DNA of 14,189 nt from CAWBCI01 sp963787195 (GTDB lineage: Bacteria > Bacteroidota > Bacteroidia > Bacteroidales > JAGOPY01): assembly GCA_963787195.1 (NCBI GenBank), contig CAWBCI010000023.1, positions 1-14,189 of the forward strand, read 5' to 3'. The position numbers and the translations under genes were made by a program. The notes under the pieces were generated by a model. It was not told the origin of the DNA. It made no database searches and worked only from the letters and a program-made list of their open reading frames with translations. Numbering within the stretch: position 1 is the stretch's first letter; each line of letters starts with the position of its first letter. Of the stretch, positions 6,539 to 13,014 are shown piece after piece.

Positions 6539-6571
6539 TTGTCCTTAGGGATCTAAAAAACAGTACTTTTG
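6539..6571 (+). promoter_or_regulatory. Promoter of the PQ-loop-like membrane protein gene
   Basis: TACTTTTG at 6564-6571 matches TAnnTTTG exactly, and TTG at 6539-6541 lies 22 bp upstream as a -33 candidate. The transcript would start near 6578 and have a leader of about 28 bases. The promoter lies directly after the 36-bp palindrome. Confidence 0.55.
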
Positions 6572-6605
6572 CACGGAAATACTGCAAAATAAGCCTTAAT
6601 ATACT

Positions 6606-7187
6606 ATGCTTCCCGAATATTTCGCTGTGATAGGATCCGTTATTGCTTCATTGGGGGGCATCTATTATGCATATTTAACGTTCAAGGGGCGGGTAAAACC
6701 TAATAAGGTCACCTGGTTATTTTGGAGTGCTTTTCCCATGATCGCATTTGTAGCCCAGCTTTCACAGGGAGTTGGCCTCATTGCATGGGCGACATTCGTT
6801 GGCGGAGCGCCACCGGTTTTGGTGCTGATCGCCTCATTTTTCAATAAGGACGCATACTGGCAGACAAGACGCATCGACTATTACTTTGCAGTTGCGGGAG
6901 TTCTGAGTATAATTGTGTGGCAGTTTACAAATACCCCGAATATTGCCCTTACGTTTGCCCTGCTTGCAGATCTCCTGGTCGCACTACCAACAATAATAAA
7001 GACTTATCAGTTTCCTGAAACAGAAAATTGGAAAGCATATGCTGTCTCCACCATCGGATTTCTGATTGCAGTTTTGGCTATTCCAGAATGGATATACGAA
7101 AATTATGCGTTTGTTTTTTATCTCTTTCTCCTGAACCTAAGCATTGCGGTCCTTGCCATGCGGCGACCGGCTTCAGTTATCAAATAG
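6606..7187 (+). CDS. PQ-loop-like multi-pass membrane protein
   Basis: A 193-residue inner-membrane protein with about six or seven hydrophobic segments, at roughly 5-24, 36-54, 56-78, 91-108, 111-132, 145-160 and 166-184. Two parts look related. Residues 10-50 (VIASLGGIYYAYLTFKGR, then VTWLFW) and residues 117-158 (LLADLLVALPTIIKTYQF, then NWKAYAV) share the order helix, short polar loop with Lys and Pro, aromatic-rich helix. This resembles the duplicated triple-helix plan of PQ-loop/SWEET-type carriers. The family name is an inference; no substrate can be proposed. It has its own promoter and is followed by a 200-bp gap before the acetyltransferase gene, so it is probably monocistronic. Confidence 0.7.
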   Translation: MLPEYFAVIGSVIASLGGIYYAYLTFKGRVKPNKVTWLFWSAFPMIAFVAQLSQGVGLIAWATFVGGAPPVLVLIASFFNKDAYWQTRRIDYYFAVAGVLSIIVWQFTNTPNIALTFALLADLLVALPTIIKTYQFPETENWKAYAVSTIGFLIAVLAIPEWIYENYAFVFYLFLLNLSIAVLAMRRPASVIK

Positions 7188-7388
7188 TTTGGCAGCTCAT
7201 CAATACAATTCACTTATGTTTTTTTCTATTATTAAACATTTGTAATACAGATAGACTTATTTTAGAAACAAATTTACGTTTAATGAAAATAGACATAAAT
7301 ACAGGTGCTAATATGGGAACAGGGGATATGCTACGAAAACCCGCACTAAACAAAGCCAAGCCGTTACAACAAGCTAAAAAAATCAGAC

Positions 7389-8141
7389 ATGAACAGAGAG
7401 AAATATCTTGATAGAATTAAATATACAGGTAGTATTGAGCCTGATTTGGATTCATTGAGATCCTTACAAAAACATCACTTGCTATATGTTCCGTTTGAGA
7501 ACCTGGATATTTATAATAAAATTCCGATAGAACTGAATATTGACAAAATATTTAAGAAAATAGTTGAAAGAAAGCGGGGTGGATTTTGCTATGAATTAAA
7601 TGGCTTATTCTTTGAATTATTGATAAGCTTAAAATTCAAAGCTAAAAGAATATCGGCGAGGGTTTATGATAATGATAATGGTTATGGATTTGAATTTGAC
7701 CATATTGCAATCATTGTTGAAATTGAAAATGCTCAATACCTCTGTGATGTGGGGTTTGGAGAATTTTCTTTTGAGCCGCTTAAATTAGAAATTGGAAAAA
7801 TTCAGTATGATGAACGTGGTAATTTTCTGATTGATAGATATGATGATAAATATTATCGTGTAAATAAGATTGAAACAAAAGAATTAAGACCAGAATATAT
7901 TTTTCAGGATATAGAAAGGAAGCTTGATGATTTTCAGGAGATGTGCATATATCATCAAACCAGTTCCGATTCACATTTTACAGGGAATAGATTGATTTCA
8001 CGACCAAGCAGAAATGGTCGGATTACTATAACAGGAAATACTTTAAAAGTGAAGGAATCAGATTCAATAGTAGAGACTGAAATCAAAAATGAAACAGAAT
8101 TTAGACAGAAATTACGTGATTTGTTTGACATTATGGATTAA
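7389..8141 (+). CDS. nat: Arylamine N-acetyltransferase
   Basis: A 250-residue cytosolic enzyme that transfers acetyl (or acyl) groups from CoA to arylamines, hydrazines or related amines. The catalytic triad is complete: Cys67 in RGGFCYELN, His105 in FDHIAI, and Asp120 in LCDVGFG. The upstream PFENLDIY segment (35-42) is also a hallmark of the family. The length is a little below the usual 260-285 of bacterial NATs, with a trimmed C-terminal domain, but the core is intact. The ATG at 7389 gives the normal family start. The physiological substrate is not evident. The gene has no partner genes and is closed by a hairpin directly after its stop codon. Confidence 0.93.
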   Translation: MNREKYLDRIKYTGSIEPDLDSLRSLQKHHLLYVPFENLDIYNKIPIELNIDKIFKKIVERKRGGFCYELNGLFFELLISLKFKAKRISARVYDNDNGYGFEFDHIAIIVEIENAQYLCDVGFGEFSFEPLKLEIGKIQYDERGNFLIDRYDDKYYRVNKIETKELRPEYIFQDIERKLDDFQEMCIYHQTSSDSHFTGNRLISRPSRNGRITITGNTLKVKESDSIVETEIKNETEFRQKLRDLFDIMD

Positions 8142-8161
8142 AGCCAATTGCCAGGCTTTTT
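8140..8161 (+). terminator. Intrinsic terminator of the nat gene
   Basis: AAAGCC (8140-8145) and GGCTTT (8154-8159) form a 6-bp stem with an 8-base loop, and the right arm runs into TTTTT. The stem begins at the second base of the stop codon. It is short but correctly placed. Confidence 0.6.
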
Positions 8162-8178
8162 AAGCCCCCCATAAAAGA

Positions 8179-8212
8179 CGTCATCCCCGAGCAAGCAGGG
8201 ATCCCCTGGCGT
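8179..8212. repeat. GTCATCCCCG-type short palindromic repeat
   Basis: CGTCATCCCCGAGCAAGCAG and its continuation GGATCCCCTGGCG contain the stem ATCCC with GGGAT. The motif is a relative of widely distributed interspersed repeats in bacteria and is similar in layout to 5190-5217. Confidence 0.45.
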
Positions 8213-8299
8213 ATTGCAGATAATTTCCCAAAATCAAAAGAGAAAAAACTCTCCCAAACTTTCATCTCACGAATTTAATTCCCCTTTGGGCCCTTATTA

Positions 8300-8338
8300 A
8301 ATGGTGATAGTCTCATCACCATTATTTCCTTTAGGAAA
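8300..8338. repeat. Two adjacent hairpins
   Basis: AATGGTGAT (8300-8308) and ATCACCATT (8315-8323) are a perfect 9-bp stem with loop AGTCTC. One base later TTTCCT (8325-8330) and AGGAAA (8333-8338) form a second perfect stem with loop TT. They could be structured RNA upstream of the gene at 8445 or a binding site; I cannot tell. Confidence 0.55.
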
Positions 8339-8444
8339 ATTCCATTTTTATTCCGAAATTTCCATCATGAAAAAGCCGGCTAAGAAAAAACTAACTGGGC
8401 GATAAATGCCAAATAAGAAACAGCTTTTTATATAATTCAATCAT

Positions 8445-9065
8445 ATGAAAAATCAATGGCTGATTAAATCAGGATTTCTGATTCCAATAATATTCTGGTC
8501 TACTACTTTATTATGTGGAATTCTGTATCCGGGATATAATCATGCGACCATGATGGTAAGTGAATTGGGCGAAATCGGAACAAAAACGCAATATATTTTT
8601 ACGGCAGGTCTTGTTTTAACTTCTATTTTCAGCATATTCTTCAATATTGGGCTTTATAGAGTTTGCAGAAAAATGGGATTAAATATTATTCCGGTTTTAA
8701 TCCTCTGGACATTTTCATTTTCAATATTGGGGGCAGGAATATTTTCATATCCACAAAGATTACACGGATTACTGGGTATGCCTTCTATGCTATTATTCCT
8801 GTCGCCTTTTGTGTCTCTTATTTTTTGGAAAAAAGAAAAGATTGCAAATATTAAGTTGATTTCACTTTTATCCTTCCTAATAATGTCACTTGGGTTCTTA
8901 ATTTACAATCCAAACATACTGTCAGGCTATTTTGGAATTAAGCAGAGGTTTTTTCATTTCGGCTGGACTTTTTGGTTTTTATGTTTAGCCCTGATATTCA
9001 TGAAAATTAATAAAAGAATAGAAAGCCCGTCCACCGGCAATCAGTCGTCAGTCAGCAATAACTAA
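8445..9065 (+). CDS. DUF998-family membrane protein
   Basis: A 206-residue inner-membrane protein with six predicted helices: about 9-30, 52-71, 81-101, 107-128, 135-154 and 169-187. The loop after the first helix reads YPGYNHATMMVSELGEIGTK, and HGLLGMPSM follows the third helix; both are hallmark segments of the DUF998 family, whose function is not known. The length is usual for the family. The last seven residues (200-206, QSSVSNN) lie inside the composite repeat that begins at 9042, so the native C-terminus has probably been replaced or extended by repeat sequence. It is transcribed toward hsmA-like 9187 but separated from it by the repeat and a separate promoter candidate. Confidence 0.85.
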   Translation: MKNQWLIKSGFLIPIIFWSTTLLCGILYPGYNHATMMVSELGEIGTKTQYIFTAGLVLTSIFSIFFNIGLYRVCRKMGLNIIPVLILWTFSFSILGAGIFSYPQRLHGLLGMPSMLLFLSPFVSLIFWKKEKIANIKLISLLSFLIMSLGFLIYNPNILSGYFGIKQRFFHFGWTFWFLCLALIFMKINKRIESPSTGNQSSVSNN

Positions 9066-9120
9066 TTAACTCCTTAACTTAAACTCTACACTCTACACTC
9101 TACATCTACACTTACACTTT
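9042..9120 (+). repeat. Composite repeat copy A (CAGTC block plus CTCTACA heptamers)
   Basis: Starts CAGTCGTCAGTCAGCA, then AACTAATTAACTCCTTAAC, then CTCTACA heptamers ending in decayed variants. The same order of blocks is found at 9571-9658. The left edge lies within the 3' end of the DUF998 gene. Confidence 0.85.
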
Positions 9121-9149
9121 TCACTCCCTGACAAAATTTAATAACTTTA
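9117..9149 (+). promoter_or_regulatory. Possible promoter of the HsmA-type gene
   Basis: TAACTTTA at 9142-9149 differs from TAnnTTTG only in its last base. TTTTC at 9117-9121 stands 20 bp upstream as a weak -33 element. The start codon is 37 bp downstream. Confidence 0.35.
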
Positions 9150-9186
9150 GCTCTCAAAATCCGGCTACCAGAAAATCTAATAATCT

Positions 9187-9567
9187 ATGTCACCCATACT
9201 CATCTTTTCTACCCTTACTATCAGCCTTGCCCTTGTGTTTTACTCCATCGGCGTTTGGTCCGAACAGCTTGCAAAATATCTCAAACCATGGCACCTTGTG
9301 ATGTTCTGGATAGGATTTGCCTTTGATATCTGCGGTACAGTAGCCATGCATTTTATCTCTGATCATGCCTTTAATTTACTGGACCTGCACACCCTGACAG
9401 GGCAGATCGCCCTCTGGCTGATGCTGGCCCATGCCAGCTGGGCAACTTTTGTAGTAAGTAAAAATAAAACGGAATTGAGAAAAAAGTTCCATGCATATAG
9501 CTTGTTCGTCTGGCTGGTCTGGCTGGTGCCATATATCGGAGGGATGATCATAGGGATGAAGGGTTGA
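9187..9567 (+). CDS. HsmA/TIGR03987-type small membrane protein
   Basis: A 126-residue integral membrane protein with four hydrophobic segments: about 3-22, 35-57, 70-90 and 104-123. The order of motifs, FWIGFAFDICGTVAM in the second helix, HTLTGQIALWLMLAHASWA in the third and the VWLVPYIGGM end, agrees with the HsmA family (TIGR03987), usually about 120-130 residues. The biochemical role is unsettled. Conserved histidines (36, 55, 60, 68, 82) could lie at the membrane face. The gene is bracketed by composite repeats at 9042-9120 and 9571-9658, so it forms a repeat-bounded single-gene unit. Confidence 0.82.
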   Translation: MSPILIFSTLTISLALVFYSIGVWSEQLAKYLKPWHLVMFWIGFAFDICGTVAMHFISDHAFNLLDLHTLTGQIALWLMLAHASWATFVVSKNKTELRKKFHAYSLFVWLVWLVPYIGGMIIGMKG

Positions 9568-9570
9568 AGG

Positions 9571-9658
9571 TAGTCGTCAGTCGTCAGTCAGCAGTCAGCA
9601 CAAATAACTAATAACTCCCTAACTTAAACTCTACACTCTACACTCTACACTCTACACT
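9571..9658 (+). repeat. Composite repeat copy B
   Basis: Starts AGTCGTCAGTCGTCAGTCAG, then ATAACTAATAACTCCCTAAC, then four CTCTACA-type heptamers. It matches copy A block by block, with one more GTC block on the left and a purer heptamer run on the right. It begins four bases after the HsmA-type stop codon. Confidence 0.85.
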
Positions 9659-9659
9659 A

Positions 9660-9689
9660 AATTAATTTTTGAATATTCAAAAATTAATT
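9660..9689. repeat. 30-bp perfect AT-rich palindrome
   Basis: The sequence is symmetric about 9674/9675, centre TTTTTGAATATTCAAAAA with outer AATTAA and TTAATT arms, 15 of 15 pairs. It directly follows copy B of the composite repeat. It could act as a bidirectional terminator, a protein-binding dyad or a transposition scar. Confidence 0.9.
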
Positions 9690-9797
9690 CCCAAAATTTA
9701 TACCACTGCAACAATTGCCGAGTCGGATATCATCCATCATCTTAATATAAAAGGGGAATTAGTGTGTGATTTTATTGACCTTATATCAAACCAATAA
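9669..9797 (+). CDS. Small open frame, doubtful
   Basis: A TTG-started frame of 42 codons runs through the right half of the palindrome and on into KIYTTATIAESDIIHHLNIK, ending ELVCDFIDLISNQ. The composition looks protein-like, with balanced charge and a buried FIDLI stretch, but I recognise no family and see no promoter. It may be the tail of a gene cut at the palindrome or chance. Confidence 0.2.
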   Translation: MNIQKLIPKIYTTATIAESDIIHHLNIKGELVCDFIDLISNQ

Positions 9798-9864
9798 ATT
9801 AATCAGATTACTGTCCAGGGATCAAATTGGCATTTTATTCATACTTTACCTGCTCATGCCATGA

Positions 9865-10474
9865 AGCTTTGGCCGGGCAGGGGAGCTGATATTGGAAGCT
9901 CAGGCCTACCGGAATTGCCAGGATTACCTGGATGATAAACCCACATATGAAGGGAAATTTAAATTCATTCCCCAAAATGCAAGCATTAATCATTCCGAGT
10001 TCTAAGTGAAGGCTGGTGAACCTCAGGATCAGCAATAAGGAAATGAAATACGGTGTGGACTACATCAAAACGGATGAATATCTTTATGTGAATGGCGCAA
10101 GGCACGGATCTCTGCAAAGCGGATTCCGCGCTTTAAAAGGGGACATAATATTTACCAAAGTCCCGGCTATGCCTTTAGCAAACAGTGCTGCGCAACAATC
10201 CCGTAACAGTTCGGTTGTAGCTATGGGTGCTGCATTTGGTCTTGTTGGTGCGCTTGCGGCTGGTGCTTTATCTGAAACGGCGATTAAGCGCGAAATGATT
10301 GATCAGGTTCATCACTTTTTTAACTCTAAAACGGTAACACGGCCCCTTTGTAAAGGATTTATCGAGGTCATGCTCCGGGATTATCCGCGATTGCATTCTG
10401 AATTCGAAAGTGCTGAGAATAAAGATGATGTGGAAGTGCTGAAGGCTTTTTTGCAGACTCAGTTTCTGGCGTAA
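9865..10474 (+). pseudogene. Disrupted gene for a small exported protein, paralogue 1
   Basis: Two consecutive frames together describe one protein. The first (9865-10005) reads AQAYRNCQDYLDDKPTYEGK then FKFIP and stops at TAA 10003-10005. The second (from about 10010 to 10474) reads MKYGVDYIKTDEYLYVNGAR, later a Gly/Ala-rich hydrophobic stretch (AMGAAFGLVGALAAGALSE) and ends VMLRDYPRLHSEFESAENKD with LKAFLQTQFLA. A frame change near 10005-10010 is needed to join them. No intact signal peptide precedes it: the hydrophobic ILFILYLLMP stretch in the first frame is interrupted by TGA at 9862-9864. A GTG at 10016 would give a 152-residue product, but that lacks the N-terminus. The family is one I associate with uncharacterised Bacteroidota secreted proteins (perhaps DUF6563-like); function unknown. 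It pairs with the related pseudogene at 10558-11219. Confidence 0.65.
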
Positions 10475-10557
10475 AGCATTTCAGAAGATTGATAGCTTAT
10501 GTTCAGGGTGAAAGATCAAGCGCCATAATTATTCCTTCTAAATTGAAATAAATATAT

Positions 10558-11219
10558 ATGAGCAGGACGAAATCATTATTTATTTTAATGGGCTTGTTAA
10601 TTCCCTGGTCTTTAAGTGCACAGTTAGAAATCAGAAAAGCCAGGGCCTATAAGAATTTTTACGATTACAAAGCTGCTAAAGTATTGTTTGACACGACTTT
10701 TAGTTCTTACTGATCTCAACATAACCGAGCTTCATAAAGAATATAATATCAGACCTGATCACCGAAGTGTAAAATACATTGATATCAGAGATAAAATATG
10801 GCTAATTGAGGATAGTAAGTATTGATATCTCAATGCATCCAGGCGGGGACTTATAGGTAAATTCCTGCAATTCAGTAAAGGGACAGCTGTATTATTCCTT
10901 CAGGACAGAATCCATATCACATGCAGAGGAAGTAAATAAAGTTATGAGTGCAGCAGCACCTTTTGGAATGCTTGGCCTAATGATTATTGCACCATTACGT
11001 TCTTCTAAAATAGATGATAATGATCTTCATTTCTTTAATCTGGAAGATGGAAGCACTTTTCTGCTCACAAGAGAGGTTGTCAGTGATTTGCTGAAAGACT
11101 ATCCGGAAATAAGGCCTGAATTTGATACTAGCGCTAATAACTCAAAGGCGGAAATTCTGATTAAATACCTCCAAATAGCCGACAGCTTGCGAACCAGAGG
11201 CAATACTGCCGGCCCTTGA
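10558..11219 (+). pseudogene. Disrupted gene for a small exported protein, paralogue 2
   Basis: ATG 10558 opens a signal peptide (MSRTKSLFILMGLLIPW, then SLSAQ) followed by RKARAYKNFYDYKAAKVLF and a stop at 10711-10713. In the next frame the protein continues TDLNITELHKEYN and VKYIDIRDKIWLIEDSKY to an in-frame TGA at 10823-10825, then YLNASRRGLIGKFLQFSKG. A second frame change near 10875 leads to GQLYYSFRTESISHAEEVNK, the Ala/Gly-rich AAAPFGMLGLMIIAP and the end SDLLKDYPEIRPEFD with ILIKYLQIADSL. The product aligns with paralogue 1 along its whole length: YVNGARHG with YLNASRRG, and LRDYPRLHSEFE with LKDYPEIRPEFD. At least three lesions are needed, so it is probably dead, unless the errors come from the assembly. 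Function unknown. Confidence 0.75.
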
Positions 11220-11250
11220 TTCCATGTTGGAACCGCGATAATTGTGTTGT

Positions 11251-11296
11251 GGCAGGTCACGGCATAGAATGTGGCAAGGTCACGACCTGTCCTGAC
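11251..11296. repeat. Degenerate copy of the AGGTCGCGACCTGTC repeat
   Basis: GGCAGGTCACGG and, 17 bases on, AAGGTCACGACCTGTCCTGA are diverged versions of the palindrome at 6489-6524. The right part keeps the AGGTC and GACCT inverted core. It lies just after the second pseudogene. Confidence 0.5.
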
Positions 11297-11335
11297 ATAA
11301 TACCAACTATCTAAAAATGAATCAACGAAAATATG

Positions 11336-11367
11336 CACTCTACACTCTACACTCTACACTCTACACT
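11336..11367 (+). repeat. CTCTACA heptamer array, copy C
   Basis: Four and a half CTCTACA heptamers without the CAGTC block seen in copies A and B. It ends nine bases before the 3' end of the minus-strand methyltransferase gene. Copies B and C enclose the paralogous pseudogenes. Confidence 0.85.
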
Positions 11368-11375
11368 GATTTGTG

Positions 11376-11909
11376 CTAGTCATCAAACAGCAATAATTCC
11401 GGATTCTTTGCCCCTTCCAATTCCAGCAACTTTCGTTTCACCCTGGTTCCGCCGGCATAACCAACCATTTCTCCTTTAGAGCCTACTATTCTGTGACAGG
11501 GCACTATAATAGAGAGGGCATTGGCGCCGTTTGCAGATGCTACTGCCCTGATGGCTTTAGTATCCCCAAGCCTTTCCGATAAGCCCATGTATGTTTCGGT
11601 CTGGCCGTAAGGGATCTTCAAAAGCTCTTCCCAAACTCTTTGCTGGAATTCACTACCTGCAAATTGCAAGGGAATGCTGAACTCCTTGCGCTCACTCATG
11701 AAGTACTCTTGCAATTGCTTTTTGGTTTCTTCGATGATATCTGAATCGCCTTCGGTAAAAAGAGCATCCAGGTCTTTTTCTACCCTCCGGTCAATCTGCT
11801 CCCGCATCTTACGGTAGCGCCAGTCGGCCATGCAAAGCTTATCTTCAAACGAAGCCAGTTTCAGCTCGCCATAAGGGCTGCTAAAATATTGAAAAGCAAT
11901 TTGGTTCAT
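11376..11909 (-). CDS. ogt: Methylated-DNA--protein-cysteine S-methyltransferase
   Basis: A 177-residue DNA repair protein that removes alkyl groups from O6-alkylguanine (and O4-alkylthymine) by irreversible transfer to its own cysteine. Residues 84-110 (FQQRVWEELLKIPYGQTETY) are the start of the DNA-binding domain, RAVASANGAN (121-130) holds the arginine finger Arg121, and VPCHRIVG contains the acceptor Cys138. GYAGG and KRKLLELEGA close the fold. The N-terminal 1-80 matches the ribonuclease-like domain of Ogt/MGMT proteins, so the length is right for a single-domain, non-Ada enzyme. The ATG at 11909 gives a natural start (MNQIAFQYFSSPYG). It stands alone on the minus strand and is intact, unlike its neighbours on either side. 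Confidence 0.95.
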   Translation of the reverse strand: MNQIAFQYFSSPYGELKLASFEDKLCMADWRYRKMREQIDRRVEKDLDALFTEGDSDIIEETKKQLQEYFMSERKEFSIPLQFAGSEFQQRVWEELLKIPYGQTETYMGLSERLGDTKAIRAVASANGANALSIIVPCHRIVGSKGEMVGYAGGTRVKRKLLELEGAKNPELLLFDD

Positions 11910-11932
11910 GATTAAATGATGAAATTAAACGC

Positions 11933-11940
11933 TAAAGTTA
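11933..11940 (-). promoter_or_regulatory. Possible -7 box of the ogt gene
   Basis: On the minus strand TAACTTTA reads from 11940 to 11933, one base off TAnnTTTG and identical to the box proposed for the gene at 9187. It lies 24 bp before the start codon. No convincing -33 element was found. Confidence 0.3.
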
Positions 11941-11993
11941 ACCATGAAATATCAAATATCTCAGGTAAAAGTTGAAAAAAAAAGCTTACATAA

Positions 11994-12024
11994 TTTGTTC
12001 TTATCTTATCTTTTCATAGATTTG
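11994..12024 (+). promoter_or_regulatory. Promoter of the second T9SS protein gene
   Basis: TTTG at 11994-11997, a 19-bp spacer and TAGATTTG at 12017-12024 match the Bacteroidota consensus exactly in both boxes and in spacing. Transcription would begin near 12031. The leader of about 64 bases carries a small stem, AACTTA with TAAGTT at 12057-12073. Confidence 0.7.
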
Positions 12025-12094
12025 GTTGAACCACGTCAATTGCAGTATGACACATCAACTTAAAAAATAAGTTCACTATCTAAACCATAATACC

Positions 12095-12952
12095 ATGAAA
12101 AAAATAATACTCTTCCTTTTCATGCTTATTATTGCCGCTGCAGCCTATTCCCAGGCATACAGGCCCCTGCCGCAATCGGATGCAAAATGGTGCATCATAT
12201 ATAATAACCATATTATGCCACCTCCGCCCTGGTGGTATACCAATTACTGGGAAACTTATTATGCGGGAGATACGCTTATCCAAGATGTTAGTTATATAAA
12301 GATATTTAAAACTGAATACGACATTTTTTGCCTTCAGCAGATAATAGCCGGGCCCGATTATATCGGGGCTATCCGTGATGATACAATCAGCCGGAAAGTA
12401 TATCTGGTTCCACCCGGGCAGGAAAATGAGGAGCTGATCTACGATTTCAGCCTGCATGCGGGGGATACCCTTTACAGTTACCTGAATTACTATGAACCCA
12501 TTGTAATTGACAATACGGATTCTGTGTGGATCGGTCAGAGTTATTTCAAGTCACTCAACTTTCCCTATGGGGAGGGCAGTGAAATTGAAGGAGTGGGAAG
12601 CATCTCAGGTTTTATGGAAGAATTGATATCCTTCGAAGGGGGGAGCAGCCTTTGTGCATTATATATTGATACCAACTTAATTTTTCCGCAAAGCCCTTGT
12701 AATATAGTCACAGATACCTGCCTGAATGTGGGGATTTCAGAAGAGGTCCTGTCAAAAGACTTTGCGGATGTTTATCCAAATCCGGCTTCAACCTCGTTAA
12801 CTATAGAGCTGAATGGTGTTCAACCGGAAGGCTTCAGAGTCCATATCCTTAATTTAATGGGGGAGGAAATATTGACGAAAACGCTTGAAAACTCAAGCAC
12901 TAAAATCGATCTGAACGGCTATGTTCCCGGTGTTTATCTGATGAAATTGTAA
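12095..12952 (+). CDS. Secreted T9SS protein with truncated sorting domain
   Basis: A 285-residue exported protein. Residues 1-20 are a signal peptide (MKKIILFLFMLIIAAAAYSQ). The body has the layout of a common Bacteroidota secreted family of unknown function: ETYYAGDTLIQDVSYIKIF (53-71), GAIRDDTISRKVYLVPPGQ (91-109), YDFSLHAGDTLYSY (116-129) and IEGVGSISG (164-172). A type A T9SS sorting domain follows: YPNP at 227-230, LNLMGEEIL, and GVYLMKL at the end. The stop TAA (12950-12952) comes too early. Reading on from 12949 in the shifted frame gives VKNDSFVASKKLVIR and a TAG at 12994-12996, the normal final strand of such a domain. A one-base loss near 12949 would explain this. Without the last strand, T9SS recognition is probably lost. 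Strong promoter upstream; GC-rich sequence starts just after. Confidence 0.85.
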   Translation: MKKIILFLFMLIIAAAAYSQAYRPLPQSDAKWCIIYNNHIMPPPPWWYTNYWETYYAGDTLIQDVSYIKIFKTEYDIFCLQQIIAGPDYIGAIRDDTISRKVYLVPPGQENEELIYDFSLHAGDTLYSYLNYYEPIVIDNTDSVWIGQSYFKSLNFPYGEGSEIEGVGSISGFMEELISFEGGSSLCALYIDTNLIFPQSPCNIVTDTCLNVGISEEVLSKDFADVYPNPASTSLTIELNGVQPEGFRVHILNLMGEEILTKTLENSSTKIDLNGYVPGVYLMKL

Positions 12953-12996
12953 AGAATGATAGTTTCGTTGCTTCTAAGAAACTGGTGATCAGGTAG
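12949..12996 (+). pseudogene. Out-of-frame end of the T9SS sorting domain
   Basis: GTA AAG AAT and following codons read VKNDSFVASKKLVIR before TAG 12994-12996. KKLVIR is a usual end of type A sorting domains. Joined after LMKL it restores a full-length domain, so this is the lost tail of the gene at 12095. Confidence 0.75.
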
Positions 12997-13014
12997 AACA
13001 CGTAATGGAGTTAA

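Larger units (their letters stand above)
8142..8444. other. Intergenic region with hairpins and a short repeat
   Basis: No gene is supported. After the terminator it holds a repeat-like CGTCATCCCCGAGCAAGCAG motif (8179-8212) and two adjacent perfect hairpins (8300-8323 and 8325-8338). No TAnnTTTG promoter for the gene at 8445 was found. Confidence 0.5.

Noticed and set aside
7365..7374. TACAACAAGC ahead of nat as another cassette-end arm
   Set aside because: It shares only a short core with the 2941-2953 arm, has no facing partner and no hairpin, so it may be chance.
7028..7411. Open frame overlapping the ends of the PQ-loop-like gene and the start of nat
   Set aside because: Its first half is a different-frame shadow of a well-supported membrane protein, and its end overlaps the nat start; composition is not protein-like.
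8663..8854. Second-frame open stretch inside the DUF998 gene
   Set aside because: Lies wholly within a well-supported six-helix protein in another frame.
10823..10825. In-frame TGA as a selenocysteine codon
   Set aside because: The same gene needs two frame changes, the matching position in the paralogue is not cysteine, and no adjacent SECIS-like hairpin is evident; decay is simpler.
9042..11367. CRISPR array interpretation of the heptamer repeats
   Set aside because: The repeats are contiguous 7-mers without spacers, and no cas genes are present.
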